From Vanessa cardui (Eukaryota > Arthropoda > Insecta > Lepidoptera > Nymphalidae), in contig NC_061143.1 in the NCBI RefSeq assembly GCF_905220365.1, positions 9,858,001 through 9,922,000 of the forward strand: DNA of 64,000 nucleotides, written 5' to 3'. The translations under genes and the position numbers were made by a program. Shown in pieces: positions 43,691 through 55,399 of this stretch (the first letter of the stretch is position 1; the number at the start of each line of letters is the position of its first letter). The notes under the pieces are model-generated. The model had not been told where the DNA came from and did no database searches. It was given only the letters and a program-made list of their open reading frames with translations.

Positions 43691-45426
43691 ATAATATATT
43701 TAACTAATAAAACTCGCAAAATATAAAGATATCGTAATATATTTACGCATATATAGCTTATATCGTTATTTTTATATACGTATATTATGTATAGAGTTAA
43801 AAAACAAATGAAATGTTATAAAAATAAAAATCGTGTACAGGAAGTTAGCAATTACGGTCTATGTATCAAAGTTAGTGTCCCAGGGCGACAAGCAGATGAA
43901 TTCTGAAACATCCATCATCTTCGCCGTCCCTAGAGTCCGGCGGTTCAAAAGTTAAATTGAGTGTATGCTCATGCTTTATAACTATCGTATCACTATAGAC
44001 ATAAGGATGAAATTTGAATGACACGAAAAACCCTCTTAATCTAAAGCGACAATCGAACTTTGGAAGAATTTAAATTGCAAGTTGTTTCGTTTTTAAATTT
44101 TAATAAAAATATACATATACTTTAATAAAATTCATAAATATCATGTGATAGAGTTATATTTTTAATTTTCGAATCTTAAATATTTTTATTTTTTTAAAAT
44201 AACATTTACTTTATGACTTATATACGACTTTTCAATGTATTCCACACCAATATACTTCGCAGATTAAAAAAAAAAAAAACAATAATATCTTTAGACTCAC
44301 ATCAATCAATAACTGCTGAAATTTAGATAAAAGTGCACATTAAAATCATAATGATAATAATTCATATTATGTTTAAATTAGGCCACTTGTTTTTCTTTTT
44401 TTTTTAATCCAATTGGTATAGTGTACATCTATACGATCCCATCCCAATACATTCGACTCCTTAAACAATAATACGATATACGATTTAAAAAAATAACACA
44501 ATTTTTTTTCTTTAATAATGTTGCAAAGAAAAAAAAATTATGTGAAATATTTAATAATGATAATTGCAACTAATGATAATATATTAAAATAGTCCCATTT
44601 CATAATTACCTCAATTAAGTGCATTTAGCGAACGAACCGTCGGGACAAACATTCATTAATACGAAATTAGTCAACATTTAATCTACGTACGGCAATAAAT
44701 TAATATCGAGTTTGCAAATGCCACTAGACAAGACCGCGCGTCGCTGTGAGGACAATAAACTACAAAAAATGGAAATACCACCCAGTATCTTGTTCAAATA
44801 TGTGTTTTTTTAGTTACCCCAACATTAACCAAATATTTTAAATTAACATGGTTATAATAGGCCATTTGACAATGCGAAAAATAAAATGTGAATTATTGTA
44901 ATCACTGTATATTACGAGTTTAAAAATGGTTATTTACTTACGAAAGTTGAAAATAATACTTAATTTATTCAAAAATCAATAAATAAAAATGCATTTTTTC
45001 AAACGTTTGTCACGTGACACAAAACGCTCCTGGTTGGCCGGGCATATGATGAAGTCACTTTCTTGTAAACCTTGCTTTTCTACTATATGTACCACAGATT
45101 AAAATACAGTAAAGTGACGTCACCGACCCCTTTGCAGCGCAATATTGTCCAAGTAGCGTTTTCGCGCGTTATTTAAAAATGGAATTTTTAATATTATATT
45201 TTTCGGCAAAAATGTATTAGAAATAAAAAAATCAACTTTTACTGGGTTCCTTAACCTCTACTAAATAATATAAAATGGATTTTAAAAACCAGTCATATAG
45301 CCTATTATTACAACATTTATTTAATACGGGTTATTTACCATGTTTCATATTTTTAGTTGGTTTGTTAAAAGACAACCAGCCTTTATGCCATATGTTAAAG
45401 TACATATAGTTAGCTAGAACTCTGAG
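43691..45426. other. AT-rich intergenic DNA, no gene recognised
   Basis: Long AT-rich tract with several poly(A)/poly(T) runs. A dispersed-repeat-like block (about 45040-45180, AAGTGACGTCACCGACCCCT) is present but was not classified. Confidence 0.3.
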
Positions 45427-45660
45427 CAAATATGCGGTGAAGACTATCTTCACTCCTTTTAAGAAGATAGGTCAAATGGTGCAGTAGCTTAATGATAGCT
45501 TTCCCCTGGAAATCCCGGAGTTTACAAAATCGACTGTAGTTGTACAGACGAGGCGTACTGTATCTTGTCGTATTAACGAACAAGTCAAGGCAGTAAAAAA
45601 CAATGATACCAAGAAATCAGCCATCGCGGAACATCTTCTGGAAGCCGGGTCGATCAACTA
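45427..45660 (+). pseudogene. Penelope-like element remnant, GIY-YIG endonuclease region
   Basis: The plus strand reads KYAVKTIFTPFKKIGQMVQ (RT-to-endonuclease linker type), a stop, then PGVYKIDCSC in one frame. After a frame change it reads QTRRTVSCRINEQVKAVKNN...KKSAIAEHLLEAGS. The GVYKI-C-C ... GQT-R...R-EH pattern is the GIY-YIG domain attached to Penelope-like reverse transcriptases. The second Tyr block (YIGQT) is damaged at the frameshift, and His of EH is Gln. Inactive fragment. Confidence 0.7.
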
Positions 45661-45822
45661 AAAATAAAAAAACACGGTAAATATCCCGTATTAAATAACT
45701 GTAATTAATTAAATACTCCGACAACTAACAGCGAAAAATGATATTCCTAATTGGAATTGGTTTACATACATTTATTTTCAGGTAGATGAAGTCTAAAAAT
45801 ATCCTTAAGTAATATTACTTAC

Positions 45823-46309
45823 GATGTTATTTCAAAAGAGTTTTCTTGAGTAAAAAAATTGTAGTTACTTTTTAAAATGACAGCCAAAACTTTTGTTATA
45901 AAATAAGTATTGGGACTGGTTAATATACCGAAAGGCGGAAGATCAAGTTTTGCCAGCATTTCATACCATAAAACACATGTATATATTTCAAATACCTGTA
46001 AAATATAAAAAAAAATTCAATTTTTAAAAGAAAGCATTGTTTAATTCCGGATAAAACCTGGTTGCAAAAGCATTAAAAAGAGATTGAATATAAATAAGTT
46101 TATTAAAAAATTAGTTCTATTTTCAAAATTAAAATTTCATTTACGAAATAAATATAAGCAAGTGGTTCTTCTATCGTATTGTATCGCCATGTCGGTATAA
46201 ATAAAGAGCTTAAAATCGACACTGATATATCGTCAAATGATTCGTACAAACGCCTGGGCCATTTATACTGATTCAAAGTAACACACAAATAATAAAAGTA
46301 ATGCTTCAT
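45823..46309 (-). CDS. Two predicted exons of an unrecognised membrane-protein gene (partial)
   Basis: Minus strand. Exon 1, from an ATG at 46309 (open to about 46360), runs to 46145. It encodes MKHYFYYLCVTLNQYKWPRR ... ISVSILSSLFIPTWRYNTIE then EPLAYIYF, with donor GTAAAT. After a 149-nt intron with a TTTTACAG acceptor, exon 2 spans 45823-45995. It encodes VFEIYTCVLWYEMLAKLDLP then PFGILTSPNTYFITKVLAVI and on to ENSFEITS, with donor GTAAGT. The frame is continuous across the junction (phase 0) and exon 2 leaves phase 2. I do not recognise the family. Hydrophobic stretches and the region around PTWRYN...EPLAYIYFVFE vaguely recall insect odorant receptors, but this is too weak to name it. No downstream exon was found; a Penelope relic lies just beyond. 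It may be a partial gene or pseudogene. Confidence 0.4.
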
Positions 46310-46611
46310 GCATTCGTTGTTACGTCGAAAATGTGTTTTGTAACTTTTTCCATTCAAATTTTCTCTTTTAAAACGTCAAATCTTATCAAAATTTACAAGA
46401 ACTTCTGTGTTGTCATTTTAGAAAATTGTATTACATGTCATTAAACATCTATGTCTACTATGAAGAATCAAAAAGGATCTCTTTTCGAATATTTGAATGA
46501 ATATTTCAATTAAACCCATATTATACCCATTAAAGTCCCACCTGAGATCCAAAAAGTGTTAGCTGTGCGCTTTTTTCTCTTGTGCTGAATAATGTGCCTT
46601 ATTATATTAAT

Positions 46612-46771
46612 AGACTGGGAGATGATGACACCAAATATTAGGGCATTTGTACCAATATGGCGGTTCTTCTAAGGTTAAAAATTACGTAAAGACAAAAAGG
46701 AAAATGATGGTCATAGCGCTCGCATCGGCGCGGGCGGCCCAATCGCGTGTTGTGTCGTCATCTCTCGGTCT
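46612..46771. mobile_element. Small MITE with about 20-bp inverted ends
   Basis: Left AGACTGGGAGATGATGACAC pairs with right GTGTCGTCATCTCTCGGTCT, flanked by TA on each side. GC-rich interior (GCGCTCGCATCGGCGCGGGC). No ORF. Confidence 0.55.
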
Positions 46772-46799
46772 ATAACGTTTTTTTAGTTTCTATGCTTAG

Positions 46800-47020
46800 G
46801 TCTTTAAAATTACGCAACGGATTTTGATGCTATATTTTTTATAGATAGATTCGAGATGAAGGTTTTGGTATATAATACACGGACAATATAGTAAAGAGTC
46901 AATCATAATTTTAGAAGATTCTAATGCGATGTCGTAAATAAAAAAAAATTTAAGTACATTAAGTATCAGTATTATATTATTATATTATAATATATTGCAC
47001 CCATGCGAAGTAGAGGCGGG
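46800..47020 (-). repeat. Repeat family C, inverted
   Basis: CGCAACGGATTTTGATGCTA ... GACAATATAGTAAAGAGTCA ... GCACCCATGCGAAGTAGAGG ... GGGTCGTTAG is the reverse of the unit at 52912-53160. Confidence 0.5.
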
Positions 47021-47172
47021 TCGTTAGAATAAGAAAAAAATTACAAACAATCAATACCAACTATTTTATACGAAGACTATTATAACCTACTTTTAAAATA
47101 GTATCCAAGTATATCGGAGCAAGGTCACAAATAAGCAGTTTATTTTCTAATCCATAATAACCTCGTAGTTAA

Positions 47173-47400
47173 ACGACCTCAGCGGTCGAGTGTACACACA
47201 CACCGGTTTTTCATGGGTGCGCCACTCCGAGGTCCCGGGTTCGATTTCCGGCCGAGTCGATGTAGATTACCATTCGTATTCTATGCTTTCTTGGGTCTGG
47301 GTGTTTGTGCTTGTCTTCTGATTTTCCATAACACAAGTACTTTAGCTACTCACATTGGGATCAGAGTAATTTATGTTATGTTGTCCAATATCTATCAATA
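47173..47400 (+). mobile_element. SINE family 2
   Basis: Head CGACCTCAGCGGTCGAGTGT and GGTCCCGGGTTCGATTTCCG, body CTTGGGTCTGGGTGTTTGTG, end TTATGTTGTCCAATATC. Confidence 0.85.
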
Positions 47401-47424
47401 TTAATATTGGAACAATGACTCAAA

Positions 47425-47645
47425 TAAAAAAAGTAACAGCCTGTAAATTTCCCACTGCTGGGTTACGGCCACCTCTCCCATTCAGAAGAGGGCTTGGAAC
47501 ATATTCCACCACGCTGTTCCAATGCGGGTTGGTGGAATGCACATGTGGCAGAAAATTGATGAAATTAGACACATGCCTGGGTTTTACTCAAAATCATCGG
47601 TTAAGATGCACGCATTCTAACCACTGGACCATATCGGCTCGTCTC
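47425..47645 (-). mobile_element. SINE family 1, internally deleted
   Basis: AACAGCCTGTAAATTTCCCA to CCACTGGACCATATCGGCTC, lacking the middle segment with the AACATCGTGAGG box. Confidence 0.8.
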
Positions 47646-48024
47646 AAATAAGCAGAATTATTTTCTAATCCATAATGACCAGTCTAATTAATCCAGAGTT
47701 ACTTCACTGTCCGGTTGCACATCACAACAGTATCAGTATAGCTTTGGACACACTACGCTGATAAATGCGTGCGGTGTCCGCTGTCAATAGTGTGCAATGT
47801 TAATATATGGCCTCTATGATTTACGAGAGCACTTCATTAGTTCACCCGCCGTGTTCACTTATACATAATATAATACATGCAATTGTTTCAAAGATATATA
47901 CAGAAATGATCTGTATTAGCGAACGATGTATGTGTAACATATTTTTTTGAATGGCCATTAGAAGTTTTTGTACACGTGAAGTTAGCAAGGATTTTATTGC
48001 AGACCAAGAGAACATATTGTTGTT

Positions 48025-48215
48025 TTTCAATCGAATTCAAAAAGACGCCGGCTCCAAATAGAACAATAACAATAATATCAAATAAATAAATAAAATCTAA
48101 AAAATATTTTGAATACGCAACTATTTTTATTACTTTTTAGTGTATATTGTTTCAACATATATTTTGTTTGATGTCGGTTTTTCTTTTTATTAAAACTTTT
48201 ATTTATATTAAAGAG
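48025..48215 (+). repeat. Repeat family D fragment
   Basis: Contains GACGCCGGCTCCAAATAGAA, GAATACGCAACTATTTTTAT and TTTTGTTTGATGTCGGTTTT, like the right arm of the foldback element at 53884-54104. Confidence 0.55.
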
Positions 48216-48473
48216 TAAAGCAATAGTTTTGTGGATGTTTTATAACAATAGCAATTAAATAAAGTCCATCTCATGAAATATTGTTTAATTTTTATTAAGT
48301 ATTCAACTATATTAAAGATTTTTATCTTATATTTTTATGTTACAAGTGAAGAGTTATTTATGTTAGTGTATGTTTTTATACTAAAAAATATTTATTTTGT
48401 TTTGTTTGTTTTGCAGGCAGATATTTCCATAATTAATAAATAACTGTTGATTTTACACTAACGTTTTGTACAG

Positions 48474-48690
48474 TCAGAGTAAGAAAACCTTAGTCAGTTT
48501 TCAAATTCATTCCTCTATGAAGTCTTAAACTATTAGTTCCTTTTGAATCTAAACATTAAATCATTGCGATGCAATATGTCATTCTCGGTCGGTAAAGCTG
48601 ATTATCGCTCACACGAAAATAGACCTTAAGGTGACGAACCTTTTCTTACCGACTGTACATGTGATATTATTAGAAATAAAATATTAAATT
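48474..48690 (+). repeat. Dispersed repeat shared with gene D intron 2
   Basis: Matches 27545-27765 in the same orientation (CTAAACATTAAATCATTGCG; CTTAAGGTGACGAACCTTTT). Class unknown. Confidence 0.6.
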
Positions 48691-48971
48691 AAAATGAGTA
48701 GAACATATATTAATATCGTAAATGGCTGAAATTGGAAGCTTTTTTTTATTTTTTTGTACTTCCCGATCACAAGATAAAGAATAAAAAAAAAACCTCAAAA
48801 TCGATCAAACTTCTTAGAAGTTTAACACATATACAGAAAATATGTAAATGATTTAAACAACTATTACTATCCTCCCTTTCCATCATTCTGTCCCAAATAA
48901 ATAAATATTGCATTTATTTACTGACATTAGAATCTTTTTTTATATATAGGCAGACGGGCAGAGTGCAAAGA

Positions 48972-49268
48972 GTCGAGATGGCCCAGTGGTTAGAACGCGT
49001 GTATCTTAGCCGATGATTGCGGGTTCAGACCCACTCCAGCACTGATTCATGTGCTTAATTTGTCTTTATAATTCATCTCATGCTCAGCGGTGAAGGAAAA
49101 CATCGTGAGGAAACCTGCATGTGACAAATTTCATAGAAATTCTGTCACAAGTGTATTCCACCAACCCGCATTGGAACAGCGTGGTGGAATATGTTCCAAC
49201 CTTCTCCTCAACGGGAGAGGAGGTCCTTAGCCAAGCAGTGGGAATTTACAGACTGTTGTTGTTGTTAG
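48972..49268 (+). mobile_element. SINE family 1, full length
   Basis: AGTCGAGATGGCCCAGTGGT ... GATTGCGGGTTCAGACCCAC ... CATCGTGAGGAAACCTGCAT ... CAGTGGGAATTTACAGACTG, then a TTG tail. Flanking GGCAGACGGG (about 48950-48959 and 49268-49277) is a probable target-site duplication. Confidence 0.9.
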
Positions 49269-49359
49269 GCAGACGGGTGTTGTTAGCCACCTCACAGTAG
49301 AGTGGTCTGTGGTCTGGTCAGAGAACACATAGACATTAACACTGAAAGAAATCTATATT

Positions 49360-49533
49360 ATTTAATATTATAAACGTAAAAGTAACTCTGTCTGTCTGTC
49401 TATCTGTTGCTCTTACACAGCCTTTGGTAAAACTTAGCTAATTTTGGTTTGAAGCAAACTTGTACTTTTTTTACCTAATATATCACAACCAACACCCTTA
49501 AACGCCAGCGAAGCCGCGGGCGACTGCTAGTAT
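49360..49533 (+). repeat. Helitron-like repeat family A with GC-rich 3' terminus
   Basis: TAATATTATAAACGTAAAAG, then the TCTGTCTG run, ending CGCCAGCGAAGCCGCGGGCG then ACTGCTAG. The stem-like GC-rich end plus CTAG fits a non-autonomous Helitron. Confidence 0.6.
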
Positions 49534-50021
49534 AAATATGTTTAAGTATGCCTTACTTTGGCAAAACCCTGACAAACTCGAGAACTGCTCACACTGGCTC
49601 ACTGAAACACAACAATACTAAACATTGCTGTTAGGGACAAGAATATGTGATGGGTGGCAATACTTACACAAATTTATTTTGACAAAGCTCACCAAGTAAT
49701 AATTTCAATGTAAAATAAAATCTATTCAACCTAAAAATTTCGTAAACGAAAATATACAAAACATCCATCCAATTTGTCAGAGTATAACTTACAATTGTGT
49801 CGTATTCAAACGTCGCTATTTACATAAGATACTTTATTTACCTTCCATTTCGGGAAATAATCTTTTCAATTGAAGGAAAGTGAATTGACAATCCACCGCG
49901 CCAAGGTTTGAATATAGTTCCTATTGCATTGTAAGAAGAGTCGGGATATGGAACTGTTTGGTTAAGGCTGCGGCTTGACTACAATACTATTGATTTTAGT
50001 GCGATGAAATAATATAAAATC

Positions 50022-50452
50022 TATACTAATATTATAAATGTGAAAGTAACTTGACGACCTCTGCGGTCGAGCGGTGTGTACACCGGTTTTCATGGGTACG
50101 CCACTCTGAGGTCCCGGGTTCGATTCCCAGCCGAATCGATATAGAAGGTTTATAAGTTTTCTATGTAGTCTTGGGTCTGGGTGTTTGTGATACTATCGAT
50201 TTTCCATAACACAAGTTATTTAGCTACTTACATTGGGATCAGAGTAATGTATGTGATGTTGTCCAATATTTTTTATTATTATTTATTAACTCTGTCTGTC
50301 TGTCTGACTGTCGCTCTTTCACGACCAATGCAGCTAATTTGATGAAATTTGGTGTGAAGTACACTTGAAGTTCAAGGACATAGTCTACTTTTTTTACTAA
50401 AAACACGACAACCGACCCCATAAAACGCGAGCGAAGCCGCGTGCGACAACAT
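50022..50452 (+). repeat. Helitron-like repeat family A, split by a SINE
   Basis: The left piece 50022-50051 (CTATACTAATATTATAAATG then TGAAAGTAACT) and the right piece from 50288 (AACTCTGTCTGTCTGTCTGA ... GAGCGAAGCCGCGTGCGACA) form one unit when the SINE is removed. The repeated AACT is the minimal target duplication. Confidence 0.7.
50052..50287 (+). mobile_element. SINE family 2 nested in a family-A repeat
   Basis: TGACGACCTCTGCGGTCGAG ... GGTCCCGGGTTCGATTCCCA ... GATCAGAGTAATGTATGTGA, ending in a TTATT-rich tail. Confidence 0.85.
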
Positions 50453-51195
50453 GTAATTCATAAATAAGCACCATTAGTATATTCATGTGGAAATCCCTTT
50501 CAAATTCTTTATTTGATTTTCGTCTTGAGATATGTTTAAATTACAGTACGCCTATAAGAGTATATTATAAAGAAATTATAAAATAATTTTAACATACAAT
50601 TCAAGTATCTTTTAACCAATATAATGTATGATAATACATCAAATATATCTATTCTATTCTATAAAAAATCCGTTATATATATTATGTGTTATGTAATTAT
50701 GCTTTTTACGGCAGCCCCAAAAGAAGTATAACATTTTCAGAGTTCATATTTGTGTATATACAAACGTATTAATTGTATGCACCTGTAAAAATGCGACTCT
50801 CTTTATTCCACAAATTAAAATAAAAACAAAAAAATCTTTAATGCACATGCACATTATGTTTAAATAATTTAATATAGTATATCTTATCTTTTAATATCCT
50901 AATTATAGTTAAACATAGCTTATCGCATAGTATCACAGTGAAACACAAGCCTTTTATTGCGGTATCAATATGTTATTAAGGTATACATATTTTTATTTGT
51001 GCTACGCAATGTTTGGTTATACTTTGCCATAGTTAGGCTTTCTCTTTGATACTCCACTTTCGGATTTATTGATGTTTATTTGGTAACATCTATCATCTAA
51101 TACCCCTTTTATATTTTATCAAACACAAACATAATGTTTGTAAAAATACTCCCTGTAAATGTTCTATTACTGTTCTATTAGAGCTTTGTACGAGT
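50453..51195. other. Intergenic DNA, nothing recognised
   Basis: AT-rich, without a convincing exon. Confidence 0.25.
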
Positions 51196-51197
51196 AC

Positions 51198-51396
51198 GAA
51201 CAACAACAACAGCAGCCTGAAAATTTCCCACTGCTGGGCTAAGGCCTCCCGTCTCTTCTGAGAATACGGTTTGGAACATTTTCCTCCACGTTGTTCTAAT
51301 GTGGGTTGATGGAATACATATGTGGCAGAATTTCTATGAACCCGCAATCAAACAATCAAATTAAGATGCACGCTTTCTAACTGGGCCATCTCGGCT
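51198..51396 (-). mobile_element. SINE family 1, internally deleted
   Basis: An (AAC)n start, CCCACTGCTGGGCTAAGGCC, GTTGTTCTAATGTGGGTTGA, then a jump to GATGCACGCTTTCTAACTGG and GCCATCTCGGCTC. Confidence 0.8.
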
Positions 51397-51769
51397 CAAT
51401 ACAATACAATATTACATAAATGCAATACTTGGTATTGTTGTGTTCCGGTTCGAAGGGCGAGTAAAGTATAACCTGAATAATATTTCTTAAAGTACCTACG
51501 TAAATAGGTGGTAACCAGTGGCGCTATTACGGTTATAGCATAGCAACAGTTGGTATTGAAAGCAACTATTATTGCTATTAATATTTGTCGCGGATTCTTT
51601 TACTATATTGTCTTACTTATTTTTTGCGCTTTAGAAATAGTACTTAGCAAGCTTATTAAGTGATATCTATTTCTTCGATTTAAGTATAATTTGTTATTTA
51701 AATTAAATATTATATTTTAATATGAACGTCATTCTCTTCGTCTTATTTCCATAAGAGAAAAAAAAAGTA

Positions 51770-52116
51770 TTGTGGCTTTATTTTACAATATTTAGACAAT
51801 ATAAAAACTCAACCTTTGTTGAAAACTTATTGCCAAAAATTCCATTTACCGAACAAAACCCTAAATCTAAAACAGCTAGTCCACCTATACGTTCTTCGAA
51901 ATACTGGGTTGAAATTTTTAAAAATGAATATTTACTGGCCACGTGCAATAACCCTGCGCTACCGAGCTGGTACAATGGACCATAGCGCGCGAGCTCTTTA
52001 TTGTAACCGTGGTACAATTTGTACAAGAACAGCGGTTTTAGACATCTCAAATACAAGAATAAATTTATATTTAAATAACTAATGTACAAAGAGGTTTTAT
52101 GCCAGCAAAGTATCAA
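51770..52116. other. Overlapping open frames of unclear nature
   Basis: Three overlapping frames of 71-112 codons on both strands, slightly GC-richer than the surroundings. None shows a recognised domain. The block around 51940-52020 (GTGCAATAACCCTGCGCTAC) looks repeat-derived. Not called as a gene. Confidence 0.25.
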
Positions 52117-52389
52117 GAATTCAAAGTGTTTTAATGTAATAAAAGATTAAAAGATAATTTAACTTTCGTCGAAAATTATGATAGCTTTAAAAAAAAAGTA
52201 TAAGAATAAGTTAGTATTTTAAACTTATTTTAAAATGAGTTTCTTTCAAGAAACGTCTCAAGTAACTATTTTCATTACCTTTTGAACAAAATTCACTATC
52301 TGGCTTCTTTATAGGATACTAGTTGTCCGTGGAAGTTAATTGTTATGTGTTGGACAGTTCAAATTTGCTTCAAACGAAATTTCATCGAT

Positions 52390-52429
52390 TTTCAACCGAC
52401 TTCCAAAAGGAGGAGGTTATCAATTCGTC

Positions 52430-52468
<39 letters not shown>

Positions 52469-52560
52469 GTTACCTCATAACTTTTCACTGGGTGGACCGA
52501 TTTTGATAATTTTTTTTTTGTTTGAAAGGTAGTGCTTCCCGTGGGGTCCCATTTTTTTTA
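52390..52560 (+). repeat. Repeat family D head with long poly(T)
   Basis: TTTTCAACCGACTTCCAAAA ... CACTGGGTGGACCGATTTTG, with about 30 consecutive T at 52433-52462. Closely matches 20527-20660. Confidence 0.65.
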
Positions 52561-52911
52561 TTTTTTTTTCCGATGATGGTATCCATGTGAAAACGACATA
52601 AGTCTTAAATTTGCATTATGTATATGCGTGACAAATAGGTGAATAACTGAAAATCACGTTAACCAATTTTGATAATTCTTTTTTTATTATAAAATATATA
52701 CTTCAAGGGTAATTTGGTGAAAGTTTGGTAAGGTTCTGAGCACAGGATCCATGACAAAGTAAAGGAACGGAAGGGAATGGAACAATTCTGAGGAGCACGT
52801 TAGCGATACTCGGTCGAATCTTTTATTTATAGGTTATTTGGATATTTGAGTCACCTTCCGTAATGTGGTTATGTTTATGTAATTATCATAGTCGAATATA
52901 ATAATCAACTA

Positions 52912-53160
52912 GCTACCCACCCCGGCTTCGCACGGGTGCAATACTGATACTAAATATACTACAGAATTTGTTTATATACGACATCACATCGCAAACTTCT
53001 AAAATTATCAGTGTTTCTTTACTATATTGTTCATGTTTTATATACACAAACCTTCCTCTTGAATCACACTATCTTTTAAAAAAAAACCGCATCAAAATCC
53101 GTTGCGTAGATTTAAAGATATAGGGACAGAGAAAGCGACTTTGTTTTATACTATGTAGTG
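52912..53160 (+). repeat. Repeat family C
   Basis: CTAGCTACCCACCCCGGCTT then CGCACGGGTGCAAT ... ACCGCATCAAAATCCGTTGC ... GACTTTGTTTTATACTATGT. The same unit as 33795-34075. Confidence 0.6.
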
Positions 53161-53510
53161 ATGGAACTCCTATACGGCTCGCAGTTAGGGTGCGATATGG
53201 GGCAGATTTTCTTACTATCTTTAATCAAATTTTGTGTATGTGATGTGATGTCATATGATGTACGAAATATAGTTGGTCTTTTTCAAAGTTTTTTTGCTGA
53301 GTTCGATTACAGCTCTTTCGAGGGATCCTTGTAGTTTACGCCGCGTGACGTATTAAATCCGCATTTTCGAAAGTCTATTTTTGCTGTATTCGCAAGTTTC
53401 CTTTGAAATTGTCCTCGAAGTAGTTTCTGACTCATATAAACGGAACGCTTAATCTATCCATATTAAAAAAAATTAGTTAGTCAACATCAGCTTCACTTAA
53501 AATCAAAAAA

Positions 53511-54104
53511 TAAATAAAATTTTAACAAAAAGAAGAACCGACTTCAAACAAAACACTATTTTAAAACAAATGAATATGCACGAAAAAGTAATAAAAATAA
53601 TTGCGTATTCAACATATTTTTTAGAGTCTTCCTAAGTTAAATGAAATGAAAAATATTAGACTACTTAAAAGTCGATTAACGATTATATCATGTAGTTATA
53701 ATTATTGTTATATTTGGAGTCGGTGTCAGCCAATAAAACCCTACAGTATATCTATCAAAAAACAATACGAGAATACTTTGACAAATATGTTTTTTACAAA
53801 TTACCTTTTACACAATAATATACTGGATCAATCAAGGGGCTCGTATCGCTTCTTTCTTTTGATTGTTGGGGCAAGGGCACCGTGGCTGACACCGGCTCCA
53901 AATATACCAATAACTATAACTACATGATATAATCGTTAATCGACTTTTAAGTAGTCTATTATTTTTCATTTCATTTAACTTAGGAAGACTCTAAAAAATA
54001 TGTTGAATACGCAATTATTTTTATTACTTTTTCGTGCATATTCATTTGTTTTAAAATAGTGTTTTGTTTGAAGTCGGTTCTTCTTTTTGTTAAAATTTTA
54101 TTTA
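53511..54104. mobile_element. Foldback element with 221-bp inverted arms
   Basis: The left arm 53511-53731 and right arm 53884-54104 are near-perfect reverse complements of equal length, separated by a 152-bp loop. The outer ends read TAAATAAAATTTTAACAAAA, the inner ends TTTGGAGTCGGTGTCAGCC. Single arms or loops occur elsewhere in the window (family D). No ORF for a transposase. Confidence 0.75.
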
Positions 54105-54228
54105 TAGTTAAGCGGTTTGGTAGTGAAAGAGAGACAGACAGACAGAATTATGGACGGGACAATAAATTTGGTCACTATTGCTCTTTGGCGCAAACATATA
54201 GTATAACAATAGTTTCACTGGACTATAT

Positions 54229-54447
54229 TTGACAACCTTCGTTGTCAAGTAGTGTGTACACCGACTCTTAGTTCCCGGGTTCAATTCCCGGACGAGGCGA
54301 TGTAGAAAAAGTTCAATACTTTTCCATGTTGCCTTGGATCTCGGTGTACCGCCATTACTTTTGATTTTCTATAACAAAAGTGATTTAGCTGCTTACATTG
54401 ATCAGAGTAATGCATGTGATGTTGTCTAATATTTATTTATTTATATA
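54229..54447 (+). mobile_element. SINE family 2, diverged
   Basis: GACAACCTTCGTTGTCAAGT, GTTCCCGGGTTCAATTCCCG, GATCAGAGTAATGCATGTGA, TGTTGTCTAATATTTATTTA. Confidence 0.8.
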
Positions 54448-55137
54448 GAACTTAGTTGTGGAGAACGAGTTGTCAGCTACAATGCCTTGTAACTTAGCCC
54501 GTTTTCCTCTCCATATCGCTGGTACGCACTAACTGTACATCAAGTGGACGTTCGTGCGGACTGCCTCGCATACTAGTTGTTAATTTTGCACGAAACGCCT
54601 CCACTCAACTGGTTTATTCCTACGGCTATGGCCTCTGTGGGGTGATTTAGATCCGCTTGGACAATGGAAGACTTCGACTCGAATTTAAGGGTTAAATGTG
54701 CTGACAGTGCGTATTTCTAATCACGAGGCGTATTTGTGTAACTATTTTGTGCCTTTTACAAAAAAATTGAGCTCATTGATATTTTCTACAATTAATATTG
54801 CGTATGATTTAGAACTGACCTTATAGGAAACAAATTAATATTAAATTGGATTATAAAATAATTTGTTTTTCATCATGAGAAGCCTGTAGTGCAAACTATG
54901 TTACATAAAACGATATGCGTCTCATTTAATGTCATAGTAATTTGGAATTAAGGTATACTAATCTGCAATTCATATAAAATTTGTTTAAAAAATAACAAAT
55001 ATTATTCCTCAGCATTAATTATGCACTCATTCAATAATTTTCCCCTCACTAGTGTTACTCAAATGTCATGTCAATTCAAGGTAAAAGTTGTTTATTTATC
55101 TCTTCTTTTATTCCTATTGGCTAGAGTATACAACACT
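54448..55137. other. Intergenic DNA, nothing recognised
   Basis: 54450-54680 is GC-richer (GGACGTTCGTGCGGACTGCC) but has no convincing frame. Confidence 0.25.
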
Positions 55138-55245
55138 TGTCGAGAGAGCATCATAACCGATCAGGCAGGTCTTGAAACCGCAATCAATCGTCGGTTGAGA
55201 TACACGAGTTCTAACCACTGGGCCATCTTGGCTATCAAAGATTGG
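55138..55245 (-). mobile_element. SINE family 1 head fragment
   Basis: GTCTTGAAACCGCAATCAAT ... TTCTAACCACTGGGCCATCT is the reverse of the tRNA-like head. Confidence 0.65.
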
Positions 55246-55399
55246 TAGCAGAAAAGTGGGAAAACCTATGAATAATCCCATCAAAAACATGAATGTAAAA
55301 TGAGAGCCAAGTGCAATATTAAGATATAAGACTTTGACTTCAACGAAAAAAGAAGTGTGATCTAAATGGGTGCCAAGTACAATGGCCAGTCATGAATGT

